Assembly: GCA_965197635.1 (NCBI GenBank)
Contig: OZ240218.1
Coordinates: forward strand, 682,001-746,000
From: Bin87 sp965197635
GTDB lineage: Bacteria > Chloroflexota > Dehalococcoidia > Lucifugimonadales > UBA3495
DNA: 64,000 nt
Reading direction: 5' to 3'
Part shown: positions 8,022-15,419 of the stretch, piece after piece
Numbering within the stretch: position 1 is the first letter of the stretch
How the letters are laid out: the number at the start of each line of letters is the position of its first letter
Program-made: the position numbers and the translations under genes
The notes under the pieces: model-generated
The model's database searches: none
What the model was told of the DNA's origin: nothing
The model's input: the letters and a program-made list of their open reading frames with translations, nothing else

Positions 8022-8668
8022 GGGGCATCCTCCCAATCACCGCCCCAGGAGTCGTTGCCGGCGGAAGGTGGGGGCTCGGCAACGTAGGCGAACTTCTGCG
8101 CCTGGCGAGCGAGCGCTTCGGCGATTACGTCGGCGCGGGAGCGGAACATATCGCCGTGGGGAGGCAGTTTGTGAATTTCCAGCAGGCGGTTCAGCGCGTC
8201 GTCGTAGTTTTCCAGGTTGCCGTCGGCGAGGATGTGGGCGACGGTAACGCCGCGATCGGCGAGGGCGCGGGCCACCAACAGGGTTCGGTGGCATTCCAGC
8301 GGCTCTTTCTCAGTGCAAAGCAGGGCGACGCGGCGCTCGTCGGCGGCCCGAATGATGCGGCGGAGGCCGTCGTCAAAGAGGTCGGTTTCTGCAACCCGTT
8401 CGTACTGAACGCGGCCATCGGCGTCGTAGCAGGAACGGTCGGCGGGCCGGCCGCCCAACTCGCCGCCGAGATAAGCGTAGGCGATGCCGATGTCGTCCAG
8501 TACCTGCTGCAAGGGTTCGTGGTTGAAGTGGGGAGTGTAGCGGCTGTACGGAGCCGAACGAACGTCGGCCACTTCGTCCACGCCATGGCGCACCAGTAGG
8601 TTGATGAACGTTTCAGGCGGATGGTTGGAATGGCCAATGGTGAATATCGAACATTGGGTAAGGCTCAA
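8018..8668 (-). CDS. DUF488-family protein (long form)
   Basis: The start is TTG at 8668, with GGAGG spaced 8 bases upstream. The 216-residue protein has IFTIGHSNHPPE at the N-terminus, VADVRSAPYSRYTPHF, and CTEKEPLECHRTLLVARAL, the DUF488 Cys...Cys-His-Arg block. A charged C-terminal extension (170-216) is absent from its neighbour. It lies 14 bases after the dual-OB gene and overlaps the next DUF488 gene. The two DUF488 proteins are divergent paralogues and could form a heteromer. Function unknown. Confidence 0.82.
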   Translation of the reverse strand: MSLTQCSIFTIGHSNHPPETFINLLVRHGVDEVADVRSAPYSRYTPHFNHEPLQQVLDDIGIAYAYLGGELGGRPADRSCYDADGRVQYERVAETDLFDDGLRRIIRAADERRVALLCTEKEPLECHRTLLVARALADRGVTVAHILADGNLENYDDALNRLLEIHKLPPHGDMFRSRADVIAEALARQAQKFAYVAEPPPSAGNDSWGGDWEDAP

Positions 8669-8682
8669 TATAGAGTCCTCCG

Positions 8683-9366
8683 TCAGGGTTTGATGATGGT
8701 GGCGATAAGTTTGTAAGCGTGGTCTTTAAAAGGTTCGCCGAGGCTGACAGTCAGGCATCTCTCGCCAACCTGGTATTCGCCGTAGGACAGGTTCAACGAG
8801 CCGCTTTCGCTTTCCGGGTCGGTGATGCGAAAGCAATAGTCGTCGCCGTGGTAGTAGAAACTGCCGCGCAGTATGGGGAAATCGGCGCTGGGGCGAGACG
8901 GTTCGGATACGGTTACAGTTAATGAGTTAACCCTGATGAGGCGCAGCGAGTGGTCAATAGCGACGGTTTCCGCAAGGGGAACCCGGTCGTTTTGTCCACC
9001 GCGAGTGCTATGCCCGTTTATCCAAAGGGGCCCATCCCGGTCGATCATGGAACCCAGGTCGTTCCAGGTTGCCCGTCCGACTTTGGCCCAACGGCGGTTA
9101 GGGTCAAGCAGCCAATTTTCCCGCTGGTAGGTTTTCGGGCGGGAGTTGAGCAAAGGCAGGTCGATTACGTCGAATACCTGCGGGTCTCCACCGTCAGCGT
9201 AACAGCGTTCCCGCGGGGATACTTCCTCGTCGTCCCGGGCGCTCACCGGACGAATCCAGCCGTCGGTGCGTCCGTCGGGCCGCAGTTCTTTGCCGGCGAC
9301 GCAGCGGCCACCCCTTTTGCGGGAGTTGGCGAGGCAGACGATGCACTTGACGGTGGGGGCAGTCAT
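8683..9366 (-). CDS. dual OB domain-like protein
   Basis: The 227-residue protein begins VKCIVCLANSRKRGGRCVAG, then GWIRPVS, the start I associate with proteins named 'dual OB domain-containing'. The remainder is predicted beta-rich with no membrane segment. A CxxC pair near residues 9-12 and another Cys at about 22 might bind metal. The gene lies between the HigA-ImmA protein (24-base gap) and a DUF488 protein (14-base gap), so it is very probably co-transcribed with both. A nucleic-acid or nucleotide binding role is suggested only by the OB fold. Confidence 0.65.
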   Translation of the reverse strand: MTAPTVKCIVCLANSRKRGGRCVAGKELRPDGRTDGWIRPVSARDDEEVSPRERCYADGGDPQVFDVIDLPLLNSRPKTYQRENWLLDPNRRWAKVGRATWNDLGSMIDRDGPLWINGHSTRGGQNDRVPLAETVAIDHSLRLIRVNSLTVTVSEPSRPSADFPILRGSFYYHGDDYCFRITDPESESGSLNLSYGEYQVGERCLTVSLGEPFKDHAYKLIATIIKP

Positions 9367-9390
9367 AATACCCTCTTAGGCGGGTATCTG

Positions 9391-10482
9391 CTATGCCGCT
9401 TCTTGCCAGCGCATTTTGGCTTTGAGGTGGTTCAGGCGGGACCAAGGTATGCGGTGTTCGTGCTGCAACCGACCCACTACGATTGCCGGAGCAATGCCCT
9501 GTTCATGGGCAAACCTACGAACGGCCCACTCTCCAAAATATCCGGCGTCGGCAAAGTCACCCCAGTCAGAGCGTGGAATGAGAAAATCTGACGCCCACCG
9601 GTCGGCTTCGGCGTCGATGCCAGCAATCTCGTCACTCATTGTGTCTATAAAAACTTGCTCTTTGCTGTGCAACAGGATGTGGGCCGCCTCGTGAAACAAG
9701 GAGTACCAAAGGTGGTCATTGGTCTTATGGCGCGCGCTGAGCTGAATCAGGGGGCAGTCGTCCCGCAACCAGCGGGCGACACCGCTGAGGGCAACTTTGG
9801 GTAGAGGCTCTATCAAGGCCAGTGCGACACCGGACTGATTGCAAAGCAAGATCGCTTCTTCTAACGCCCGGCCGGTTGGCTGCCTAGTGAGCGAGCGTAT
9901 GTGTTTGAGGGCGGCCCTGAACTTGGCCGCATCGTATTGAGCGCACTCCTGCCATTCAGATTCAATCTCACCCAGGCGGAGCCAAGCTGCCAGATTGAAT
10001 TCGTTACTGGCGAAAGTTGGGGAATGGCGGTAGGCGACTTGTGCGGCATCATGCCGACATTGCCACTCTTCAACAGACGTAACCCCAAAGAAAGCCAGCA
10101 GTTTGAGAACACCATCGCCGTCGGAATGAGGCTTCTCCACGATGCCGCGCTTGACCATTTCGCGCATGGGGAAGGATTTGGCCCAGGGCGCGAACCCGTC
10201 AGCGCGCTTGGCTGCCTCGATTTGTTCCCGGCGGCGGCGATAGGTAGCCTCCATTTTGAGCCAAAGATCCGCAGTCAGGTCGAAGTCCTGCTCAAGAATG
10301 GACGCCAGAGTTGCGTCAATGGGAGCGGCACCGGTGAGGAGGTCCTCAACTAATCCAGTCGTGAGTGCATGTCGCTCGGCAAATTCGGCAGGGGTCAAGC
10401 CTTTGGCCTCGAGATGGTCTTCCAGGACATACCCCGGCGGGACAGCATAGTTGGGGTTGTATGGGTAGGTTCGCCTAGCCAT
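9391..10482 (-). CDS. HigA-type antitoxin fused to an ImmA/IrrE metallopeptidase
   Basis: The 363-residue protein has an N-terminal helix-turn-helix of the HigA type (about 16-75: PGYVLEDHLEAKGLTPAEFA, then ALTTGLVEDLL). The C-terminal ImmA/IrrE zinc peptidase has the HExxH motif in LFHEAAHILLH and a downstream Glu in DAEADRWASDFLIP. Its ATG overlaps the HigB stop (TAATG at 10480-10484). It should repress the operon and neutralise HigB. The peptidase domain could couple release of the toxin to a signal. Confidence 0.85.
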   Translation of the reverse strand: MARRTYPYNPNYAVPPGYVLEDHLEAKGLTPAEFAERHALTTGLVEDLLTGAAPIDATLASILEQDFDLTADLWLKMEATYRRRREQIEAAKRADGFAPWAKSFPMREMVKRGIVEKPHSDGDGVLKLLAFFGVTSVEEWQCRHDAAQVAYRHSPTFASNEFNLAAWLRLGEIESEWQECAQYDAAKFRAALKHIRSLTRQPTGRALEEAILLCNQSGVALALIEPLPKVALSGVARWLRDDCPLIQLSARHKTNDHLWYSLFHEAAHILLHSKEQVFIDTMSDEIAGIDAEADRWASDFLIPRSDWGDFADAGYFGEWAVRRFAHEQGIAPAIVVGRLQHEHRIPWSRLNHLKAKMRWQEAA

Positions 10483-10838
10483 TATCGCTGCCTCCGAGTG
10501 GGATGGTAATCCGTCAATTCGACAATGACAATAGCGGTGACCCGGTCAATGTCAATCCCGCCGTCCGGACGGCGGGGTAGCGGGTCGTGGTTGGGCTCGA
10601 ACACCAGACGGTACTGAGGGTCGACAGCGACGGCAAACTGTCCGTTGCGATTGCCGGTAAGTTGGTGTCGCCTTTCCGGTGGCCGGCTCGATACGTCGGA
10701 TAGGGTAACGGCATTTCCCAAAACAGTCAGCCGGGCCAGCAGCGACCGGGATCTACGCTCGCCATACCGTCGGGTCATTTTTGACTCGTCATCAAACAGA
10801 CGCTTCAGGCCGGTATTTCCAAAACTCACGTCCATCAT
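10482..10838 (-). CDS. HigB-type RelE-superfamily toxin
   Basis: A 118-residue basic protein, taken from ATG 10838; another ATG at 10835 and a GTG at 10853 are alternatives. It starts MMDVSFGNTGLKRLF and has LTGNRNGQFAVAVDPQYRLVFE and IVIVELTDYH, the pattern of HigB/'killer' mRNA interferases. It would cleave mRNA on the ribosome. It precedes its antitoxin, the normal order for HigBA. A TrpF-like gene ends only about 20 bases upstream, so the module may also be read from an upstream promoter. Confidence 0.8.
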   Translation of the reverse strand: MMDVSFGNTGLKRLFDDESKMTRRYGERRSRSLLARLTVLGNAVTLSDVSSRPPERRHQLTGNRNGQFAVAVDPQYRLVFEPNHDPLPRRPDGGIDIDRVTAIVIVELTDYHPTRRQR

Positions 10839-10858
10839 TTCACCGGCTGCCACCTGTC

Positions 10859-11617
10859 CTAATCGAGCAGGGCGGCGGCGGCTCGCAAATAAGCGGCGGC
10901 TTCCGCCACGTCCAGCCGGTCGTTCGCGTCCCGCAGGCGGCCCTCAGCGTCGATGCTTACGCCGACCCATTCGGGCAGGAGGGGCGACAGCAGTTCGGTC
11001 ATATTGGCGGCGGAGAGGCCGCCGGCGACCACCAGGCCTAGATCGGGCGCGGCGGACGCGATGGCGTCCAGGTAATGGGCTGACCGGCTGGCGTCCAGGG
11101 GAATGCCCAGGCCTTCGGATGCATCCACCAGCACGTCGGTGACGATGCCGCTGTATTCGGCGCAGCGTTGGGCGAGTCGAACTGGGTCGCCATCCACGGA
11201 GGCCATCGCCTCGCGGCCGGCCTGCAATACAATGCGGCGGGGTTGGGAACGGTCACGATATTCAGCCAGCGCGGTTGCGTCGGGCCACGGCGCGCCGCGG
11301 GTGGCGTTGATCTGGACGCCGTGGCAGTTGGGGCCCCCGACACCGGTGGCGCGGGTCAGGGCGTCGGCCAGGTCCACGCCGGAGCGGGGGCGGTAGTGGA
11401 TCAGGTTCAAGCAGCGCGGGTCCTCGGAGAAGATGCCGGCGATGGCGTCCGGCGGCGGGCAGCGGTTGGGCGCGTCGCTGGGTTGGCCCAACAGCAGGGC
11501 GTTGCTCAGCAGCACGCCGCACATCAGCAAGCGCGTGGGCGACGCTGGCAAAGTGGCAACGACGCCAGCCACTTCATCAGGGGCGTTGAAGCCAGTGATG
11601 CCGATGTAGGGCGTCAA
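10859..11617 (-). CDS. TrpF-like (phosphoribosylanthranilate isomerase-like) TIM barrel protein
   Basis: The start is TTG at 11617, which overlaps the stop of the acyl-CoA synthetase gene (TTGA). The 252 residues show alternating beta-alpha barrel blocks: YIGITGF, VGGPNCHGVQINAT, RRIVLQAG, VTDVLVDASEG and LGLVVAGGLSAANM. The last, a Gly-rich phosphate-binding loop, is typical of TrpF. Other trp genes are absent, so tryptophan synthesis is unlikely; it may act on another phosphorylated or CoA-linked substrate related to the ligase before it. Confidence 0.6.
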   Translation of the reverse strand: MTPYIGITGFNAPDEVAGVVATLPASPTRLLMCGVLLSNALLLGQPSDAPNRCPPPDAIAGIFSEDPRCLNLIHYRPRSGVDLADALTRATGVGGPNCHGVQINATRGAPWPDATALAEYRDRSQPRRIVLQAGREAMASVDGDPVRLAQRCAEYSGIVTDVLVDASEGLGIPLDASRSAHYLDAIASAAPDLGLVVAGGLSAANMTELLSPLLPEWVGVSIDAEGRLRDANDRLDVAEAAAYLRAAAALLD

Positions 11618-13245
11618 CTCAGCCCCAGTTGCTCGGCCGCCATCTGGCGGAGCAGGTATTTTTGGACCTTGCCGCTGGAGGTCATGGGGTAGTCGTCCAT
11701 GACGACTAGGTGGCGCGGGATCTTGAAGCTGGCCATCTTGCCCCGGCAGAAGGAGTCCAGGTCGGCGTCGGTGATGGCCTGTCCCGGCTCCACGACGACG
11801 CAGGCGCAGGCGACTTCGGCCAGGCGGGGGTCGGGTACGCCGATGACCTGCACCTTGTTGACGGCGGGGTGCTCCAGCAGGAAGGCCTCAACCTCGGTGG
11901 GGTCAACATTCTCGCCGCCGACTTTCAGCATATCCTTGTAGCGGCCCATGAAGCGGACGCTGCCGTCGTCGCGGATGGTAGCGACGTCGCCGGTGTGCAG
12001 CCAGCCGTCGGCGTCGATGGCCTCGGCGGTGGCGTCCGGGCGCTTGTAGTAACCCTGCATCAGGGCGTAGCCCCGAACGCACAACTCGCCCATGCTGGAC
12101 GGGGGCAGCGTCTCGCCGGTGTCGGGGTCAATGACCTTGAACTCGTAGCCTGGCAGCGGGTGGCCGCTTTCGACGCAACGGTCGTCGATGGGAGCATCCA
12201 GGAAGGTGCGCGTTGCGCCCACTCCCACTTTGGTCATGCCCCATGCGGACAGGGACGGGCACAGCTTTTCCTGGGTCAGCCGGGCCGTCGGTTCGCTGGA
12301 CGCCATGCCGACGGCCAGCAGGATGGTGCGGAGGCTGCTTCTGTCGATGCGGTCGATGTCGGGATGGTGAGTAAGGTCGAAGAAGTGGGTGTCGAAGCCG
12401 TCCATCACGGTTGCCCGCTCCGATTCCAGCAGGCTCAGCACCTCTCCGGCGTCAAACATGGTGGTGAGCACAACCCGCGCGCCGGTGAGCCAAGACATCA
12501 GCGGCCCTTCGTAAAGGCCGAAGCAATGGAACAGGGGCAGGTACATCAGGATGACGTCGCGGGATGAAATTGCCATGCGGTTGGCGGCATCGGTGATGGT
12601 GCGGATGGGGTTGTGGCAGTGCATCACGCCCTTGGGGAAGCCGGTGGTGCCGGAGGTGTACATCAGCAGGAAGGTATCGTCGGGACTGACGGCGGCTTCC
12701 CGCTGGGCCAACTCGGAGGCGGGCACCTCGTCTGCTCCCACCAGCATGGCATCCCAACCGACTGCTCCTTGTGGACGGGTCTCGCCCAACACGACGATGT
12801 TACGCAACGCCGGAAAAGTTTTAGGTCGCAGGTCGGCGGCATCGCCAGTGTCCACTTCGGGAGCGACCTCCCGGAGCATGTCCAGATAATTGACGGGGCC
12901 GGAGCGGTCCATCAGGATGAGGACGGTGGAGTCGGAGTGCTGTACCAGGTACTCCATATCGCCGGTGCGAAAGCGGGTGTTGATGGGAACGATAACGGCG
13001 CCGATTTTGGCGATAGCGCCGAACAGGAATAGCCACTCGGCGCGGTTGGGCATCCAGAGGGACACCTTGTCGCCGGGCTGCACACCAAGGTTGATGAGGG
13101 CGCGGGCCACGCGGTCAACCTCGACGCGGAACTCGGCAAAGGTCCAGCGCCGGCCTTCGTACATCAGGGCCTCGCGGGGGCCGAAGCGGTCGGCGGCCTG
13201 ATTGAGCAGGCCGCCGATGGTCTGCTTGTCAAACCAGTCGGGCAT
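11614..13245 (-). CDS. AMP-forming acyl-CoA synthetase/ligase
   Basis: The 543-residue protein starts at ATG 13245 with GGAGGA upstream. The frame stays open further upstream, but that part is the antisense of the Uma2 gene and is rejected. Adenylation motifs are the phosphate loop MYTSGTTGFPKG, AWGMTKVG, WLHTGDVATI, GRYKDMLKVGGENV and the C-terminal catalytic Lys in TSSGKVQKYLLRQ. It activates a carboxylic acid to its CoA thioester in two steps; medium-chain or aromatic acids are typical. It lies 4 bases after the Uma2 gene and overlaps the TrpF-like gene. Confidence 0.9.
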   Translation of the reverse strand: MPDWFDKQTIGGLLNQAADRFGPREALMYEGRRWTFAEFRVEVDRVARALINLGVQPGDKVSLWMPNRAEWLFLFGAIAKIGAVIVPINTRFRTGDMEYLVQHSDSTVLILMDRSGPVNYLDMLREVAPEVDTGDAADLRPKTFPALRNIVVLGETRPQGAVGWDAMLVGADEVPASELAQREAAVSPDDTFLLMYTSGTTGFPKGVMHCHNPIRTITDAANRMAISSRDVILMYLPLFHCFGLYEGPLMSWLTGARVVLTTMFDAGEVLSLLESERATVMDGFDTHFFDLTHHPDIDRIDRSSLRTILLAVGMASSEPTARLTQEKLCPSLSAWGMTKVGVGATRTFLDAPIDDRCVESGHPLPGYEFKVIDPDTGETLPPSSMGELCVRGYALMQGYYKRPDATAEAIDADGWLHTGDVATIRDDGSVRFMGRYKDMLKVGGENVDPTEVEAFLLEHPAVNKVQVIGVPDPRLAEVACACVVVEPGQAITDADLDSFCRGKMASFKIPRHLVVMDDYPMTSSGKVQKYLLRQMAAEQLGLS

Positions 13246-13249
13246 GGCG

Positions 13250-14245
13250 TTATTCCTCCTGCAGGCGGCGGAGCTGCTCACGGAGCTGTTGGATTTCGGT
13301 TTCGGCGGCATTGGTGCGGGCTTGGGCGGCTTCCTTCGCTGCCTGTGCGGCGTTGGCCCGGTTCTCCGCGGCGTCGGCCCGGTTGTCGGCGGCGTTGGCC
13401 CGGTTCTCCGCGGCGTCGGCCCGGTTGTCGGCGGCGCCGGCCCGGTTTTCGGCGGCAATGCGGGCCGCCTGCTCCTCTGCATAACTGTTAAGCCATTCGC
13501 CGGTGGCCGGGTTGTAGAAGCGGAGTTCGCCGTCTTCCCACACCAAATCCAGGCCCAGGGTCGGGCTGTGGCCCCGGGGCCGGCCCTCAGCGTCGGGTTC
13601 CACCAGCAGGCGTTGGTACTCGCCGTCAACCAACTGCTCGCCAACTAGCGGCTCTCCGTAGTGCCGGCTGTCCGGCGTGGGGTCGTAGCGCCAGTATTCG
13701 CCGATGCCCATAAGAGCGTAGAGCTCGCGCTTTGGGATGAGGTCGTTGCGGGCAGTGCTTTGAGAGCCGATTTCCAGCGCGAAGTCGGGGGGCTTGCCCA
13801 CGGCCCAGATGCGGTATCGGTTGGCCCGATAGAGGCTGTCAACGTCCACGTCAAAGGCAATGTAGCAGTCCGGGGACACATAACGCCGGGGCGCGCCACG
13901 GTCATAATAGACGAAGGTGTTGCCGCTGACGAAGGTGTTGGGCTGGTCGGCGTAGTAGCCCCTCAGAGTAACGTTCACCGCTACGTACTCGAGTTCTTGT
14001 TCAAATGGGTCGGGCAATGGGATACCGTCCTCTTCGGGGTAAAGAATGCCGTCCTCGTACAGATGGGGCGCCTCGTCGATGGTGGGTTGCTCGACCAGCG
14101 GCGGGTCGAACATATCCACGGTGGCCGCCGATGGGTAGAAGACGCCATCCTCGTAGAGATGGGGCGCCTCCTCGATGGAGGGCTGCCTAATCTCGGGCGG
14201 GTCGGGCATGGGCTTCTGTTGGGGTTTGTTGGGTTTCGTGGTCAT
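13250..14245 (-). CDS. Uma2-family (DUF820) nuclease-like protein with N-terminal repeats and a coiled-coil tail
   Basis: I take ATG 14245, preceded by GAGAGGA, over the longer frame from 14362. The 331 residues comprise two copies of an EAPHLYEDG-containing segment (about 22-30 and 56-64), then the Uma2 PD-(D/E)xK-like core (VSPDCYIAFDVD, PPDFALEIGSQST, KRELYALMGIGEYWRYDP). A C-terminal heptad coiled coil follows, built from AENRANA/ADNRADA units and encoded by a 42-bp minisatellite. Uma2 proteins are predicted nucleases of unknown role and are abundant in Cyanobacteria and Chloroflexota. Confidence 0.82.
   Translation of the reverse strand: MTTKPNKPQQKPMPDPPEIRQPSIEEAPHLYEDGVFYPSAATVDMFDPPLVEQPTIDEAPHLYEDGILYPEEDGIPLPDPFEQELEYVAVNVTLRGYYADQPNTFVSGNTFVYYDRGAPRRYVSPDCYIAFDVDVDSLYRANRYRIWAVGKPPDFALEIGSQSTARNDLIPKRELYALMGIGEYWRYDPTPDSRHYGEPLVGEQLVDGEYQRLLVEPDAEGRPRGHSPTLGLDLVWEDGELRFYNPATGEWLNSYAEEQAARIAAENRAGAADNRADAAENRANAADNRADAAENRANAAQAAKEAAQARTNAAETEIQQLREQLRRLQEE
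13347..13457. repeat. 42-bp tandem repeat inside the Uma2 gene
   Basis: Two identical 42-base units (13347-13388 and 13389-13430) are followed by a degenerate partial unit. Each encodes two heptads of the coiled-coil tail, so copy-number change keeps the frame. Confidence 0.85.
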
Positions 14246-14318
14246 GGCAGTCCTCTCAAGGATTGCGGCGGTGTTGCGAATTATTGCGTCGGCGGGAAGA
14301 CAAGGGAAAGGGATGTCA

Positions 14319-14600
14319 TCAGAGTGAGGCGGAGGGTGGCTTGGCGTTTTCGCGACGGACATATTCCCGCAGGGCTTGGTTGATGTGGGTCTGGCAGTCT
14401 ATATCGGTTTGGGCATTGAACTTGAACCAGGCGATTACGTCGGCGTCCAGGTCCAGCGCAATCCGCTGCTTGGTCAGCCGGTAAATCACGCCGCGTTCAG
14501 CGTTAGACCAGTCCGTAACTTCCGGTATGTCGGTGATGTCAATCTCGTCGTCAGGCATTGCGGCCAGGGCGGCGAGTTCGGCCTTTTGCTGGTCGGTCAT
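14319..14600 (-). CDS. BrnA-like antitoxin without adjacent BrnT
   Basis: The 93-residue protein is taken from ATG 14600; a TTG at 14621 would add seven residues. It has the BrnA pattern: MPDDEIDITDIPEVTDW, then a ribbon-helix-helix-like segment KQRIALDLDADVIAWFK and INQALREYV. BrnA normally inhibits the RNase BrnT and represses the operon. Here the upstream gene is a PIN-domain protein and no BrnT gene is next to it, so it is an orphan or has switched partner. Confidence 0.75.
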   Translation of the reverse strand: MTDQQKAELAALAAMPDDEIDITDIPEVTDWSNAERGVIYRLTKQRIALDLDADVIAWFKFNAQTDIDCQTHINQALREYVRRENAKPPSASL

Positions 14601-14657
14601 ATCAGATGTATCCGTTCCCAAAGTGCGTGACGGGCAATTAGCAGCGAACGGGCCGGG

Positions 14658-15053
14658 TTACGCCGAAATTATACGCAGGCCCATCAGCCGCTCGAAATGC
14701 CGTCGGTTGTTGCTGAGCAGCGTCAGGTTGTAGCGTAACGCAGTAGCCCCGATTAGCAGGTCAAAGTCTGGAATGAGCATTCCTGCAACTCTGAGACGGC
14801 CCCGCTCCCGGGCAAATATCCGGCAGATTTCGGCGTCGACGTCCACGATGCCTATGCCCATGGCAAGGAAGTCGCGCAACGACCGTTCGCCACCAGGCAG
14901 GTCTGGAGAGCCGAGAATGCCATCGTACAACTCGGCCACTGAGATGATGCTCAGGCCGATGCCGTCCGGCAACAGGCTATCGAAGCGCTGTACCCCAGGG
15001 GCAACGTCACGTTGGTAGCTGATGACCCAATCGGTATCCGCCAGGTATTGCAT
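14658..15053 (-). CDS. PIN-domain (VapC-like) ribonuclease toxin
   Basis: I choose ATG 15053, four bases after the antitoxin stop; no SD is visible, consistent with coupled translation. The 131-residue PIN domain has the acidic residues in YLADTDWVI, SVAELYDGIL and IPDFDLLIGATAL, then TLLSNNRRHF. VapC toxins cleave tRNA or rRNA using these acidic residues and Mg. It pairs with the small protein immediately upstream. Confidence 0.85.
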   Translation of the reverse strand: MQYLADTDWVISYQRDVAPGVQRFDSLLPDGIGLSIISVAELYDGILGSPDLPGGERSLRDFLAMGIGIVDVDAEICRIFARERGRLRVAGMLIPDFDLLIGATALRYNLTLLSNNRRHFERLMGLRIISA

Positions 15054-15057
15054 AGGG

Positions 15058-15306
15058 CTAGGGATCCGGTACAACACGCGAGCCTAGCCGGCGGGCTTCA
15101 TAAAGCATCCGCTGCGTTTCTTCCCAATACTCATCATGCTTCCGCCACGCGCCGGCAGTGGACGGCCCCGGATTGGCACCTTCCGTGTGTGAGGGAGCAG
15201 GCAGAGCATCGAGCGTTATCAGGTATTCGTCGCCCTCGCGCAGCTCAACCGGCTCCAATGGCACCAGCGTGCTGTTCACGCAGCGGGCTTTTATGGTTTT
15301 AAGCAT
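15058..15306 (-). CDS. antitoxin, AF2212/DUF104-like, partner of the PIN toxin
   Basis: The 82-residue protein starts at ATG 15306 (AGGA nine bases upstream). It begins LKTIKARCVNSTLVPLEPVE then LREGDEYLIT, the small beta-barrel of AF2212-like antitoxins (PF01954 type). A C-terminal helix (HDEYWEETQRMLYEARRLG) probably wraps the toxin. The pair would form a VapBC-type module. Confidence 0.7.
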   Translation of the reverse strand: MLKTIKARCVNSTLVPLEPVELREGDEYLITLDALPAPSHTEGANPGPSTAGAWRKHDEYWEETQRMLYEARRLGSRVVPDP

Positions 15307-15419
15307 GGTTAGCATTCCTGACAGGCATCGCTTGCGGATGCCTGCTATTGTAGCGCATACGGATCGCGCATCACCGTGGGTAGTGCTCGTCGAAGGGCAA
15401 GCCGTTCTCGCCGTCGCAA

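Noticed and set aside
13347..13457. Possible CRISPR array
   Set aside because: The units are contiguous without spacers and code for heptads.
13246..13644. N-terminal extension of the acyl-CoA synthetase
   Set aside because: This part reads a Pro/Thr-rich antisense-like frame of the Uma2 gene on the same strand, and the SD points to 13245.
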